Shown here piece by piece: positions 34,542-43,685 of a stretch of DNA of 64,000 bases. Location: NCBI RefSeq assembly GCF_019837165.1, contig NZ_JAGYHC010000001.1, positions 372,001-436,000 of the forward strand, read 5' to 3'. The translations under genes and the position numbers were made by a program. A model generated the notes under the pieces. That model was not told where the DNA came from, ran no database searches, and was given only the letters and a program-made list of their open reading frames with translations. This DNA comes from Virgibacillus sp. NKC19-3 (GTDB lineage: Bacteria; Bacillota; Bacilli; Bacillales; Amphibacillaceae). Position 1 is the stretch's first letter, and each line of letters starts with the position of its first letter.

Positions 34542-35672
34542 ATGAATACAAAAAAGTTAATTGCAGCTGGTTTGCCAATGATTGCCGTAACGTATGGCTT
34601 GTCTCGTTTTAGTTACGGTTTAATGCTTCCATATATAAACGAAACCATTCATATGAATCAAACCACTAGTGGTTTCATATCATCTTTATCATACATTGCT
34701 TACTGTATAGCAATAATATTAGCCATGACCTTGTCTAATAAAGTTTCTCCAAGATCTATTCTAGTGGTAGCTGGATTATCATCGATTATTGGTTTGGGTA
34801 CTATCTCCATTTCCTCTACTCCGGTAGTACTAGGTTTAGGTATATTTCTGGCGGGGATGAGTACAGGATTCTCATCCCCGCCATATGCTAATATTGTTAG
34901 CACTAGCGTAGAAGCAAGGTTACAAAACCAGGCGAATTCATGGATTAATTCAGGTACAAGCATTGGAACAGCTTTTACTGGTGCAATTGCTATCATAATG
35001 ACTGATAGCTGGCGGGAAACGTATCTGACATTTATGATCATTGCTATTTTGGTACTCATTATTAATTATAAAGTACTTCCGAAACATCAAACGTTAGAAA
35101 AGAAAGTAACGGCGGGTTACTCGAAAGAGGAATGGAGACACTCTATTCAATTAATTGTTGCATCTTTATTGATAGGAATATCTTGTTCTGCCTATTGGAC
35201 ATTCTCAAAAGACTTTATGCTAAATTTAGATAGTGTTCCCACATACTTAGGAGAAGGCTTTTGGGTCATTATTGGTGTTTCAGGTTTACTAGGAGGAACT
35301 GCCGGTGTATTTATCAATAAATTTGGTTTAAAGCGTGCGTACAGGATTTCTATAATAGCACTGTCAACCGCTTCTCTTATTCTAGGAATTTACCCTGATA
35401 ACCATATAATGGGATTCCTTTCCCCAGTTCTTTTTGGAAGTTCTTATATTTTCATGACAGGGGTCTTAATCGTATGGGGGATTTCCGTGTTTAAAACGAA
35501 CCCATCATTCGGACTAGGTGTACCGTTCTTAATACTTGCACTAGGTCAAGCAATAGGTTCCATATTTTCGGGGGTAATCGCTGACATCCTAGGGTACGAT
35601 GTTCTTTTTGTTGGTTCTTCTATCATTGGGTATATAACGTTACTATTTAAACAGAAATCCAGGCTACAATGA
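34542..35672 (+). CDS. MFS transporter (YbfB/YjiJ-like)
   Basis: 376 residues with about 11-12 membrane helices. N-terminal GLPMIAVTYGLSRFSYGLML and the helix 4-5 region FLAGMSTGFSSPPYANIVS are typical of the YbfB-type major facilitators; LGVPFLILALGQAIGSIFSG near the C-terminus. Probably exports a compound sensed by the TetR regulator in front of it. Substrate unknown. RBS AAGGAGTG. Confidence 0.88.
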   Translation: MNTKKLIAAGLPMIAVTYGLSRFSYGLMLPYINETIHMNQTTSGFISSLSYIAYCIAIILAMTLSNKVSPRSILVVAGLSSIIGLGTISISSTPVVLGLGIFLAGMSTGFSSPPYANIVSTSVEARLQNQANSWINSGTSIGTAFTGAIAIIMTDSWRETYLTFMIIAILVLIINYKVLPKHQTLEKKVTAGYSKEEWRHSIQLIVASLLIGISCSAYWTFSKDFMLNLDSVPTYLGEGFWVIIGVSGLLGGTAGVFINKFGLKRAYRISIIALSTASLILGIYPDNHIMGFLSPVLFGSSYIFMTGVLIVWGISVFKTNPSFGLGVPFLILALGQAIGSIFSGVIADILGYDVLFVGSSIIGYITLLFKQKSRLQ

Positions 35673-35886
35673 AATAACTTCGTTTCGACAGTATGAAGAT
35701 AATCAAACATATGTGGTACCTGAACAATTACAAAAACTGTTTTGTTTTTAATTTTAATACATAATATAAAATAAATTCTGAAATCTATCACTAATATTCC
35801 GTATATATGATAAGATGGAAATAGGTATTAATAGTCGGTGTTCACTGTTAGATGGCTTGAGTAAAGGGATGGGAGAGTGTGGCAAC

Positions 35887-36387
35887 GTGAAACGGAACAT
35901 TCGTCTTTCTGAGAAAATGCTGGTATGGGGATACGCTGTTATATTACTTTTCATGATCGTACAGGATTTGGTTCCTTTGGGATCGTTAAATGATATTGAA
36001 GCTATTGCTTCCATACAGTCATTTCATGATATCGTAGTCGTTACAATGATTGGCGTCGTTCAAATTGTTCTTTTAATGGCAGGGGTTTGGTTTTTTATGG
36101 GGAAAAGGTACCCCATTTGGGCAAGGATTTGGTTGATTGTTCATCCCTCCTGTATCTTGTTGGGAGCAATTATATCGTGGTGGATTCCATATTTATTTGG
36201 AATTGGCGCTGAGGATAAGATAGAAAGGTATGCGATGATGTTTGGCAATACCCATACCTTCCTACCGCTTATGAATGGAATGGTACCGAATACGCTTCAC
36301 ACTATTTTTCACTTATTATTACTTATTTGTATTATTTTAACCATCTATATTTTTGCCACAAATCATAAAAGGGGAAGAGAATTGTAG
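35887..36387 (+). CDS. Hypothetical membrane protein, four helices
   Basis: 166 residues from GTG 35887 (weak RBS GGGAGA), or up to 190 from an ATG at 35815. Helices at about VWGYAVILLFMIVQDLVPL, VVTMIGVVQIVLLMAGVWFF, IWLIVHPSCILLGAIISWWI and LHTIFHLLLLICIILTIYIF (numbers from sequence hydrophobicity). No family recognised. The stop lies 16 bases from the end of the convergent EamA gene. Confidence 0.7.
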   Translation: MKRNIRLSEKMLVWGYAVILLFMIVQDLVPLGSLNDIEAIASIQSFHDIVVVTMIGVVQIVLLMAGVWFFMGKRYPIWARIWLIVHPSCILLGAIISWWIPYLFGIGAEDKIERYAMMFGNTHTFLPLMNGMVPNTLHTIFHLLLLICIILTIYIFATNHKRGREL

Positions 36388-36403
36388 TTTGTATGACGTC
36401 ATT

Positions 36404-37270
36404 TTATTCCTCCACTTCCCTCAAATCTCGATTGTTTCTTAAGAACATATAAAATGATGCACCGAATATGGCTAGATACCCGAGAATACTCCAGAAATCA
36501 GGGATTTGTCCAAATAGCAGGATACTGATAATACCAGAGTACACAACGGTAGAGTAGAAAAAGATAGATATTTCTTTGGCTGGCGCAAATTTATAGGCAA
36601 CCGTAATGCCAAACTGCCCAACTGTTGCAAACACCCCTGCAGCGAGTAGATAAATCCATTGCTGTGCTGTCATCGGCTCGTAAAACAGGATGACAAATGG
36701 TAATAAAATGACAGTGGAAAATGCGGAGAAGTAAAATACAACCGTATAAAACTGTTCTTTATTTCCAAGGACACGTAATACCGTATAAGCGCCCCCTGCA
36801 AACACAGCAGATAAAATCCCGGCTACATATGGAATTGTATCCAGGTTGAAGACCGGTTTGATAATAAATAACGTTCCGAGAAACGCGATAATTACTGCAA
36901 CTACCTGAAACCGCATCACGTACTCTTTTAGGAAAATGGCAGCAAAAATGATGGTGATAAATGGGCTCATTTTATTCAACATATCTGCATCGGAAAGAAC
37001 AAGGTGATCAATCGCATAGAAATTCAGCAATACGCCTGTCATTCCCAGGGCGGAACGAAGCATCAAATATTTTTGGTTTTTCTTTTGACCGAAAAGTCGT
37101 TCCTTATGATATATAACAAATCCTAACGCAATAAACATCGATACACCATTGCGAAATAAGGTTTTTTGTGTGGTAGGTATATCGCCTGAGAGCTTCACGA
37201 ACATAGCCATTAAGGCAAATCCGAATGCAGATAATAATAACAGCAATATCCCTTTGTTTTTGTCACTCAT
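36404..37270 (-). CDS. EamA/DMT-superfamily exporter
   Basis: 288 residues, ten membrane helices as two EamA repeats: GILLLLLSAFGFALMAMFVK ... LNFYAIDHLVLSDADMLNKM in the first and VFATVGQFGITVAYKFAPAK in the second. Family members export amino acids, nucleosides or related metabolites. Starts ATG 37270 with RBS GGAGG. The 327 bases from 37271 to 37597 contain only the two divergent promoter regions; no other feature was recognised. Confidence 0.9.
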   Translation of the reverse strand: MSDKNKGILLLLLSAFGFALMAMFVKLSGDIPTTQKTLFRNGVSMFIALGFVIYHKERLFGQKKNQKYLMLRSALGMTGVLLNFYAIDHLVLSDADMLNKMSPFITIIFAAIFLKEYVMRFQVVAVIIAFLGTLFIIKPVFNLDTIPYVAGILSAVFAGGAYTVLRVLGNKEQFYTVVFYFSAFSTVILLPFVILFYEPMTAQQWIYLLAAGVFATVGQFGITVAYKFAPAKEISIFFYSTVVYSGIISILLFGQIPDFWSILGYLAIFGASFYMFLRNNRDLREVEE

Positions 37271-37597
37271 GAATTCCTACCTCCATCTATCCATTATTAG
37301 GCACTTTTACTATCTTAATACGGGAAAGATAGGATGTAAATGAATAGGGGTTGAAGCACAGGTCTCCTTGATCCAAAAGAAACCCAACTAAAATGAAAAC
37401 AGTTAGGTAGAGGTATTTTGTATCTGTTAGACAATTAGTTCCACCGGTGTTTTATTCAAATAGTGAGAATATCGAATGAAACAAGACCTAAGTACAAATG
37501 AAGATTCCCCTTATTGAAAAAAGTAAATATCCGCAATAATAATCAAAAAATTCCCTTTTACTCTTTGCTATTCTATTAATGAAGGGAGGAGGCAGTC

Positions 37598-38479
37598 ATT
37601 CTATATGAAGGGATCATTAATAGAACGATAAACTACATTGAAGAACATTTGCATGAATCACTAATGATGGATGATATAGCGGAGCAAGCAGGCTTTTCTA
37701 AATTTCATTTCCATCGGATTTTCCGTACAGCAGTTGGGATGTCCATCACGGAGTATATACGAATGAGACGGTTGGCAAATGCTTCAACAGCTTTACTCTA
37801 CACGGATGAACGGATTCTTGATATTGCATTTTATTATCATTTTGAGTCTCAAGAGGCGTTTACAAGAGCCTTTAAAAAGTATTACCATTTGCCACCTGGA
37901 CAATATCGAAGGCTCATGTCAGGTATGCTAAAAAATAAGGAGGAGTCTAACATGGAGAAACAAGTAAAAGGTTGGTTTTTAAGTGGTTCCGATCCATTTA
38001 ATTATGAAATGGGAGTGGATCACAAGATTGTTCATCAGGGGAAAGCATCCGGTTATTTAAAATCGAAAACAGTACTTGATGATACCAATTTCGCCACAAT
38101 GATGCAGCAATTTAAAGCGAATCGTTTTTTAGGGAAGAGGATTCGACTTTCTTGTTTTTTAAAAACGAAAGATGTGAAGGCTTTTAGTAGTATGTGGATG
38201 AGAGTTGATAATGCTTATGGAGATGTATTGCAATTTGACAATATGAGTAATCGTCCGATAACAGGGGATATGAACTGGAACCAATACTCCATTGTTTTGG
38301 ATGTTCCTGCAGATAGTTCCATTATCGCATTTGGAATTATTTTGTCTGGACAAGGTCATGTTTGGGTGGATCAGTTCACCTTTGAAGAAGTGGATAAAAA
38401 TGTGGAAACGACTCATTTAGAGATGCAATCGGAATTATTAGATGAGCCAATAAATTTATCCTTTGATGAAGACATTTAG
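37598..38479 (+). CDS. AraC-family regulator with CBM-like C-terminal domain, probable AUU start
   Basis: The double helix-turn-helix is clear (MMDDIAEQAGFSKFHFHRIF; DERILDIAFYYHFESQEAFT, then KKYYHLPPGQYR), but a TTG at 37649 would cut off the first helix. The full domain is open back to 37598, where ATT follows GGGAGGAGG by 5 bases, so an AUU start (293 residues) is proposed. Residues 120-293 form a beta-rich domain (KGWFLSGSDPFNYEMGVD ... GQGHVWVDQFTFEEV) like carbohydrate-binding or galactose-binding jelly rolls, as in transcription regulators of the MarA/Rob class. Monocistronic. Confidence 0.78.
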   Translation: MLYEGIINRTINYIEEHLHESLMMDDIAEQAGFSKFHFHRIFRTAVGMSITEYIRMRRLANASTALLYTDERILDIAFYYHFESQEAFTRAFKKYYHLPPGQYRRLMSGMLKNKEESNMEKQVKGWFLSGSDPFNYEMGVDHKIVHQGKASGYLKSKTVLDDTNFATMMQQFKANRFLGKRIRLSCFLKTKDVKAFSSMWMRVDNAYGDVLQFDNMSNRPITGDMNWNQYSIVLDVPADSSIIAFGIILSGQGHVWVDQFTFEEVDKNVETTHLEMQSELLDEPINLSFDEDI

Positions 38480-38625
38480 TAAAGATGATTGGGAAATTAT
38501 GACGCTTTGACTTTTCGTTCGAATTGATAAGTTGAAAATGCATGAAAATAATGACCCCGCCTCTAAAAGTTAGAGTAGGAAATTAAACTGCACACGAGTA
38601 TTTCGAAGCAAATGTTGACGCAAAG

Positions 38626-38662
38626 AAAGCCAATTCCTCTCTACAATGGGACATTGGCTTTT
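38626..38662. terminator. Bidirectional terminator between convergent genes
   Basis: AAAGCCAAT pairs with ATTGGCTTT, with flanking A and T tracts. Confidence 0.7.
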
Positions 38663-38683
38663 GCACCTATGGTTACGTTATTC

Positions 38684-40105
38684 TTATGAAATACTATCTT
38701 CCTGAAAATCATTCGGAAAAATGATATGGCATTGTGTTCCTAAATGTGGTTTGCTTTTTATTACAATATCACCACCGTGAGCGAAAATGATTTGTCTTGC
38801 AATGGCCATTCCTAAGCCAGTTCCAGAAGTATCGGAAGCGTTATTTGTCCCTCGGAAATATCGATCAAATAAGTGATCCACCGTTTCTTGGTCCATGCCG
38901 ATACCGTCATCCTCGATCACAATGTGGATTTTTCCGGAATGGTCTTCATACAGTTTGATTGCTATGCTAGTTTCAGGTGGATTATGTTTCATACTATTTG
39001 CAATCAAATTTTCAAAGGCACGTTTGAGATATTTCGTATCCATATGGAGGGATATTTGTTCGCTGTTTGTTTCAAATGATATCCTATTGTTTCTTGCCTC
39101 TGGCAGACCCTGGAGTTGTTTCAAGAGATTTTGGATAACATCTACCACATTCCCTTTTTCAAGTTGTAATGGAATAGCGTCGTTTTTTAATTGAAACGTT
39201 AAGCTGAAATCCTCAATCAATTGTTCCATATACGCCACACGCTCTTCCATCGTATTAGCAAAATGACGTACTTCCTCTTGCTTCCAATCATACGCGTCTG
39301 AAGCTAAGATAGCCGTATATCCCTTAATGGTAGATAAGGGCGTCTTTAAATCATGGGAAACGCCTGTCATCCACTCCTCTCTGGTTTCCTCCAACATTTC
39401 TCTTTCTACTTGGTTTCTTTTAAGGGTTGAAGTCAGTCTAGAAAGAGCTTGCGTAAGTTCTTGAAATGTTTTATATTCGGCTTTACTTTGACGACGTCTT
39501 TTGGAATGGTAAGATGGTTTTTCGTATTTTTCTTTTGATAAGTTTTCAACCCAAGATACCATATATAGTATAGGCGCGCTTAATTGTTTGCCGAAGAATA
39601 AGGCAATGATAATCCCTATTGCAATGATGGAAAGCATCCAAAGATTATTTGCCCAATAAAGAAATGGATTATGGTTCGTTATCGGTTTTCCTAATACCCA
39701 CGTTAGTTCTTGATTATTTACCGTATCATACCATGTTGATAACTCATATTCTTTATTCGCTGGATAGATGTAATCAGCTACCAATTCTCCGGGGGCATAG
39801 TGGTCTTGTACTGTTTCTGGTTTGTTAAAGGCAAAGGTTTCATAGCCATCTTCATCCAACACCTGTAACCACATATGATTATGTTGTAAATCCTCTTTGA
39901 TTTCGGTATTAACAGAAAGCTCTTGGTTCTTAACTACCGTATGTTCAACAATGTTATTCATTGATAATTGTGAGTTTCCCTGTTGGTCATTTCCAATAAA
40001 GAAATGAAATAAAATAATGCTTAGCCCAATTAGTAATCCCCAAATAATAAATAGCCAGAAGAGTCGTGATACAAAGTAAAATGCGATTCGATTTCTTAGG
40101 TTCAC
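38684..40105 (-). CDS. Sensor histidine kinase of the immunity module
   Basis: 473 residues. Two membrane helices (about 12-34 and 160-182) enclose an extracellular sensor of about 125 residues; then HAMP, HisKA with the phospho-His in TGVSHDLKTPLSTIKGY, and HATPase with N box (FENLIANSMKHN), DDGIGMD and GTGLGMAI. It is of the LanK/NsrK-like group with a real extracellular domain. The start overlaps the response regulator by four bases (ATGA). The divergent LanFEG-type transporter is its evident output. Confidence 0.92.
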   Translation of the reverse strand: MNLRNRIAFYFVSRLFWLFIIWGLLIGLSIILFHFFIGNDQQGNSQLSMNNIVEHTVVKNQELSVNTEIKEDLQHNHMWLQVLDEDGYETFAFNKPETVQDHYAPGELVADYIYPANKEYELSTWYDTVNNQELTWVLGKPITNHNPFLYWANNLWMLSIIAIGIIIALFFGKQLSAPILYMVSWVENLSKEKYEKPSYHSKRRRQSKAEYKTFQELTQALSRLTSTLKRNQVEREMLEETREEWMTGVSHDLKTPLSTIKGYTAILASDAYDWKQEEVRHFANTMEERVAYMEQLIEDFSLTFQLKNDAIPLQLEKGNVVDVIQNLLKQLQGLPEARNNRISFETNSEQISLHMDTKYLKRAFENLIANSMKHNPPETSIAIKLYEDHSGKIHIVIEDDGIGMDQETVDHLFDRYFRGTNNASDTSGTGLGMAIARQIIFAHGGDIVIKSKPHLGTQCHIIFPNDFQEDSIS

Positions 40106-40827
40106 AATGAATCCTCTTTTTTATCCACTTCAAACATATATCCGAGTCCTCTGACTGTTTTAATCCATTGTGGCTTACTTGGGTCATCCTCTATTTTTTC
40201 GCGTAATCGTCGGACATGAACCATTACCGTATTATCCCCACCATAGTATTCTTCCCATACATCTCGATAGATCTGGTGTTTACTGAGAAGTTGGTTAGGA
40301 TGTTTACAAAAGTAAAGCAATAATTTGAGTTCCAGAAGCGGGCATTCCACTTGTTCATCCTTCACAGTTAATTTGCCTGTATTTGAATCTACTTTAAAAT
40401 GTCCATAATCATACACAGGTTGAAGGGATGGATCCAGGTTTGATTGCATCGAGCGTTTTAATTGGGCCTTCACACGTGCTACAACTTCTAAAGGGTTAAA
40501 TGGTTTGGTGATATAGTCATCCCCTCCGAAACTAAACCCTTGTAACTTATCTAAATCTGTTGTTTTCGCTGTAAGAAATAAAATAGGGACTGATGTATAA
40601 GAACGAATTTGGCTACAAAGCGTAAACCCATCAATATCAGGTAACATCACATCCAACAAAATAATATGCGGGTTATTCTGTTTAACTTGAAAGTATGCCT
40701 CTTCTCCGGTGCTGGCCTTCTTTATATGTTGAAATTCTTCTTTTTCAAAGACGGTTGTTAATAAATCCAAAATATACGTATCGTCATCAATAATCAGGAT
40801 CGTACGTTCTTTGATTTTGTTATTCAC
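40102..40827 (-). CDS. OmpR-family response regulator of the immunity module
   Basis: 241 residues. Receiver domain: IIDDDTYILDL acidic pocket, phospho-acceptor Asp in IILLDVMLPDIDGF, Lys in ITKPFNPLEV; C-terminal winged helix (DNTVMVHVRRLREKIEDDPS, then WIKTVRGLGYMFE). Cotranscribed with the kinase. Its start is 244 bases from the divergent ABC operon. Confidence 0.93.
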   Translation of the reverse strand: MNNKIKERTILIIDDDTYILDLLTTVFEKEEFQHIKKASTGEEAYFQVKQNNPHIILLDVMLPDIDGFTLCSQIRSYTSVPILFLTAKTTDLDKLQGFSFGGDDYITKPFNPLEVVARVKAQLKRSMQSNLDPSLQPVYDYGHFKVDSNTGKLTVKDEQVECPLLELKLLLYFCKHPNQLLSKHQIYRDVWEEYYGGDNTVMVHVRRLREKIEDDPSKPQWIKTVRGLGYMFEVDKKEDSL

Positions 40828-40996
40828 TTATTAAACCTCCCTTACTTCATTATTATTTTACATGAAATCGTAATGCAAGGAACTGGTATTGAAAAGTTTA
40901 AGCTTCATTTAAGATTTCTGCTTTTTAGCTTGTTCTCATCTATCTTGATTTCATAGGACTTTTCACAAAAACATAGGAAAAAGAAAGAGATAAACG

Positions 40997-41037
40997 TTAA
41001 GGAGATGTTAAGAAAGAGTTTCACTCGCCTTTAGTAT
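40997..41037 (+). promoter_or_regulatory. Response-regulator binding site and promoter of the ABC operon
   Basis: TTAAGGAGATG (40997-41007) and TTAAGAAAGAG (41008-41018) form a direct repeat with an 11-bp period, the helical-turn spacing used by OmpR-family dimers. It lies over the -35 region of a TAGTAT -10 box (41032-41037), 35 bases before the lanF-like gene. Confidence 0.55.
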
Positions 41038-41071
41038 TTTTCGTTTACGATAAAAGTGAGGTGAGGAAAAG

Positions 41072-41983
41072 ATGGATGATAACATTGTTACGACAAACAA
41101 GTTGACGAAAAAGTTTAAGAAACATACGTCTGTAGATGAATTAGACTTGCGTATCAAACGGGGGCACATTTATGGATTTCTGGGGCCGAATGGTGCGGGA
41201 AAAACGACAACCATTCGAATGTTGCTGGGTTTAATTAAACCGACAAAAGGAGATGTTGAGATTTTCGGGAAAAATTTCAACAAACATCGCCTCCCAATTT
41301 TACAACGAATTGGTTCATTGGTGGAATCCCCAACATTTTACGGGAACTTAACCGGACGTGAAAATTTAGAGGTGGTTCGCCGATTACGGGATATTTCGGA
41401 AAAACGGGTAAATGAAGTGCTGGAGATTGTAAGATTAACCAACGTTGCCAATCAGCTGACGAAAGAATACTCCCTTGGAATGAAGCAACGTCTTGGAATC
41501 GCTGTTTCACTGCTCAGTAATCCGGATTTGTTAATTTTAGATGAACCAACGAATGGGCTAGATCCATCGGGCATCCAGGAGATACGGGAACTAATAAAAA
41601 AACTACCTGCATCCGGGATGAGTGTTCTTGTATCCAGCCATTTGTTAAGTGAAATAGAGCAAATGGCTACAGATGTAGGGATTATTAATAATGGAAAAAT
41701 GATATTTCAAGATTCCATTGAACAATTAAGGCAAAAACGGAAGCCTTTATTAAAAGTTGGTGTTAGTGATGGAAGTGAATCAAAAGCAATATTAACGAGG
41801 AACGGGATAACGTCCGAATGGCAAAATAATTATTTGTGGTTAACAGAAACAGAACCTGCATTCGTTTCCAAAATCAATGCGATGCTTGTCCAGTCGGGGA
41901 TATCTGTGTATCGACTGGAAGAAGTGACACGATCACTGGAGGATATCTTCTTAGAACTAACCGGTAGCGAGGGAAGTCTATGA
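41072..41983 (+). CDS. Lantibiotic/bacitracin-type immunity ABC transporter ATPase (LanF-like)
   Basis: 303 residues. Walker A GFLGPNGAGKTTT (about 35-47), signature YSLGMKQRLGIAVS, Walker B LLILDEPTNGLDPSG, switch SSHLLSEIEQM with the Q-loop region LVESPTFYGNLTGREN typical of LanF/BcrA. The C-terminal 80 residues end in EEVTRSLEDIFLELTG, the family's permease-docking tail. It powers removal of a membrane-acting peptide. It overlaps the next gene by four bases (ATGA). Confidence 0.93.
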   Translation: MDDNIVTTNKLTKKFKKHTSVDELDLRIKRGHIYGFLGPNGAGKTTTIRMLLGLIKPTKGDVEIFGKNFNKHRLPILQRIGSLVESPTFYGNLTGRENLEVVRRLRDISEKRVNEVLEIVRLTNVANQLTKEYSLGMKQRLGIAVSLLSNPDLLILDEPTNGLDPSGIQEIRELIKKLPASGMSVLVSSHLLSEIEQMATDVGIINNGKMIFQDSIEQLRQKRKPLLKVGVSDGSESKAILTRNGITSEWQNNYLWLTETEPAFVSKINAMLVQSGISVYRLEEVTRSLEDIFLELTGSEGSL

Positions 41984-42737
41984 AACAGTTATTATGGGCA
42001 GACCAAATCAAGTTAAAACGTTCCTCGCTACTAACGATTGTTCTACTGGTACCGTTGCTTATCTTGGGGTATGAGCTAGTGAACTTCACTTATCGGGGGA
42101 GTTTGTCGAGGAACAAGCTGAGATGTTCCAAGCGGGCTCGATGTGGATATATTTATTGTATGATAACAGTTTATTATTTGGCCTTGGATTTCCGCTAGTG
42201 ACCACACTTGCTGCATCCATCATTGCCAATATTGAACATCATGCAAACGGGTGGAAACAAATCCTGGCCTTACCTCTTTCAAGGGTTCGCATTTACTTGA
42301 GTAAATTTATCTGGTTATTTATGAGCCTGTTTCTGTCTATTACTATTTTTATGATTGGGATGATCTTGTTAGGGACGATGTTGGGATTTGAAGGGAGTAT
42401 ACCATGGAAACTTTTGATCGGGGATAGCTATAGCATGTTGGTTGTTGTATTGCCAATCATGTCCGTCCAACTTTGGTTATCAATGACGTTTACAAACCAG
42501 GCTTTCTCGATGCTTATAGGATCCGTTTCAGCTATGATGGGACTCTTTTTAGCGGCTGCTCAAACGACGAGGTGGTTCCCCTTAGCATATCCCAGTCAGG
42601 CCTCAACCGTTATTCTGCAGTATCAAGGTCTAGGAAATAATCCGGATCTTTCAGCTTATATTGTAATTAGTTTCTTTTTAGGTATCATTCTATTGGCCAT
42701 AGGTGCCATTCATTTTGCTAGGCGAGATGTCCAGTAG
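41980..42737 (+). pseudogene. Immunity ABC permease (LanE-like) with single-base frameshift
   Basis: ATG 41980 reads QLLWADQIKLKRSSLLTIVL ... YELVNFTYRG and then loses frame at a run of five G (42095-42099). One more G restores EFVEEQAEMFQAGSMWIYLL, which runs to 42737 with five further membrane helices (NIEHHANGWKQILALPLSR is the family's cytoplasmic loop). Restored length is about 252 residues, equal to the neighbouring permease. Start overlap with the ATPase gene and spacing to the next gene are intact, so this is a recent mutation, a slippery phase-variation tract or a sequencing error. Confidence 0.85.
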
Positions 42738-42745
42738 GGGGGATT

Positions 42746-43483
42746 ATGTTGAAAAATATTATTTATGTGGAACGTTTAAAATTAAAACGGTCGAAGTTGT
42801 GGCTCATCTATGTGATAGGTTCCTTAATAGGTGTGGCTCTGGCTTATACAAATTTCTTTAAAAACTATGATCTATTTATGAATCCTGGGGATAATGCGTG
42901 GATAGAAGCGTGGACTCAAGTTGCGTTATTTATGGGACCTTTTGTATTACCCATCTTAGTCGGAATTTATGCTGCGTTTGTTTGTAGGGGTGAGCATATC
43001 GGTGGGGGATGGAAACAATTATTAGCCTTACCGATCAGTTATTCGGCGATCTTCGTTGGTAAATTTTTAACGATTGTACGAATGATTGTCATTACCATCG
43101 TGATCGTAATGGTTTTCTTTATTGGTACTGGCTATTTAACCGGAGTGGAGGGGAGTCTTCCAGTTTTTGCACTGCTGGGGTACATGGTTAGAGGTGTATT
43201 AGCCTGCTTGCCTTTGGTCCTATTGCAGCTGATTATATCTATTCGATCCAAAACATTCGGAATCCCGTTGGCAGTTAGTATTGTCTTTACCCTTCCTGCC
43301 ATTATTGTAGCTAGTACACCACTCGGTCAAGTTTATCCATGGACGCAGCCGATGCTTGCGATGTCACCTGAAGATGAATCACCGATTCAATCGTATGTTT
43401 TATTTTATACACTGCTAATGGGAACCTTCATAGCTTTGTTACTATATGGGTTACGGGACTTTTCAAAACGGGATGTTATTTAA
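42746..43483 (+). CDS. Immunity ABC permease (LanG-like)
   Basis: 245 residues, six membrane helices: IIYVERLKLKRSKLWLIYVI at the N-terminus, the CRGEHIGGGWKQLLALPISY loop shared with the LanE-like protein, and a C-terminal KRDV end. With the ATPase and the other permease it would make the heterotrimeric LanFEG complex. No bacteriocin structural or modification genes are nearby, so this is defence against peptides made by others. RBS AGGGGGG. Confidence 0.9.
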   Translation: MLKNIIYVERLKLKRSKLWLIYVIGSLIGVALAYTNFFKNYDLFMNPGDNAWIEAWTQVALFMGPFVLPILVGIYAAFVCRGEHIGGGWKQLLALPISYSAIFVGKFLTIVRMIVITIVIVMVFFIGTGYLTGVEGSLPVFALLGYMVRGVLACLPLVLLQLIISIRSKTFGIPLAVSIVFTLPAIIVASTPLGQVYPWTQPMLAMSPEDESPIQSYVLFYTLLMGTFIALLLYGLRDFSKRDVI

Positions 43484-43554
43484 GGTGTTCTTTTCAGGCT
43501 GATTTTTCAATAGACAAAGTATAAATTTCTGATTATCTTTTTAACTATTCTTAA

Positions 43555-43596
43555 ATGCTCGTATAGCCTTATTCTATGGGCTTTCGAGCGTTTTTA
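43555..43596 (+). terminator. Terminator of the immunity operon
   Basis: GCTCG with CGAGC and AGCC with GGGCT form a two-part stem followed by TTTTT. Confidence 0.75.
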
Positions 43597-43685
43597 CTAT
43601 TGATAGATACTTGACGTTTCTTTGCATATTTCTTGATGTTTTGGCTGTCAAAAGTGGTAAATATATAGTAATTTATTTATTACTA

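Noticed and set aside
43600-43685. Exact attL of the ICE
   Set aside because: Tn916-type ends are short and A/T-rich; without the other end or an empty site the boundary cannot be fixed by eye.
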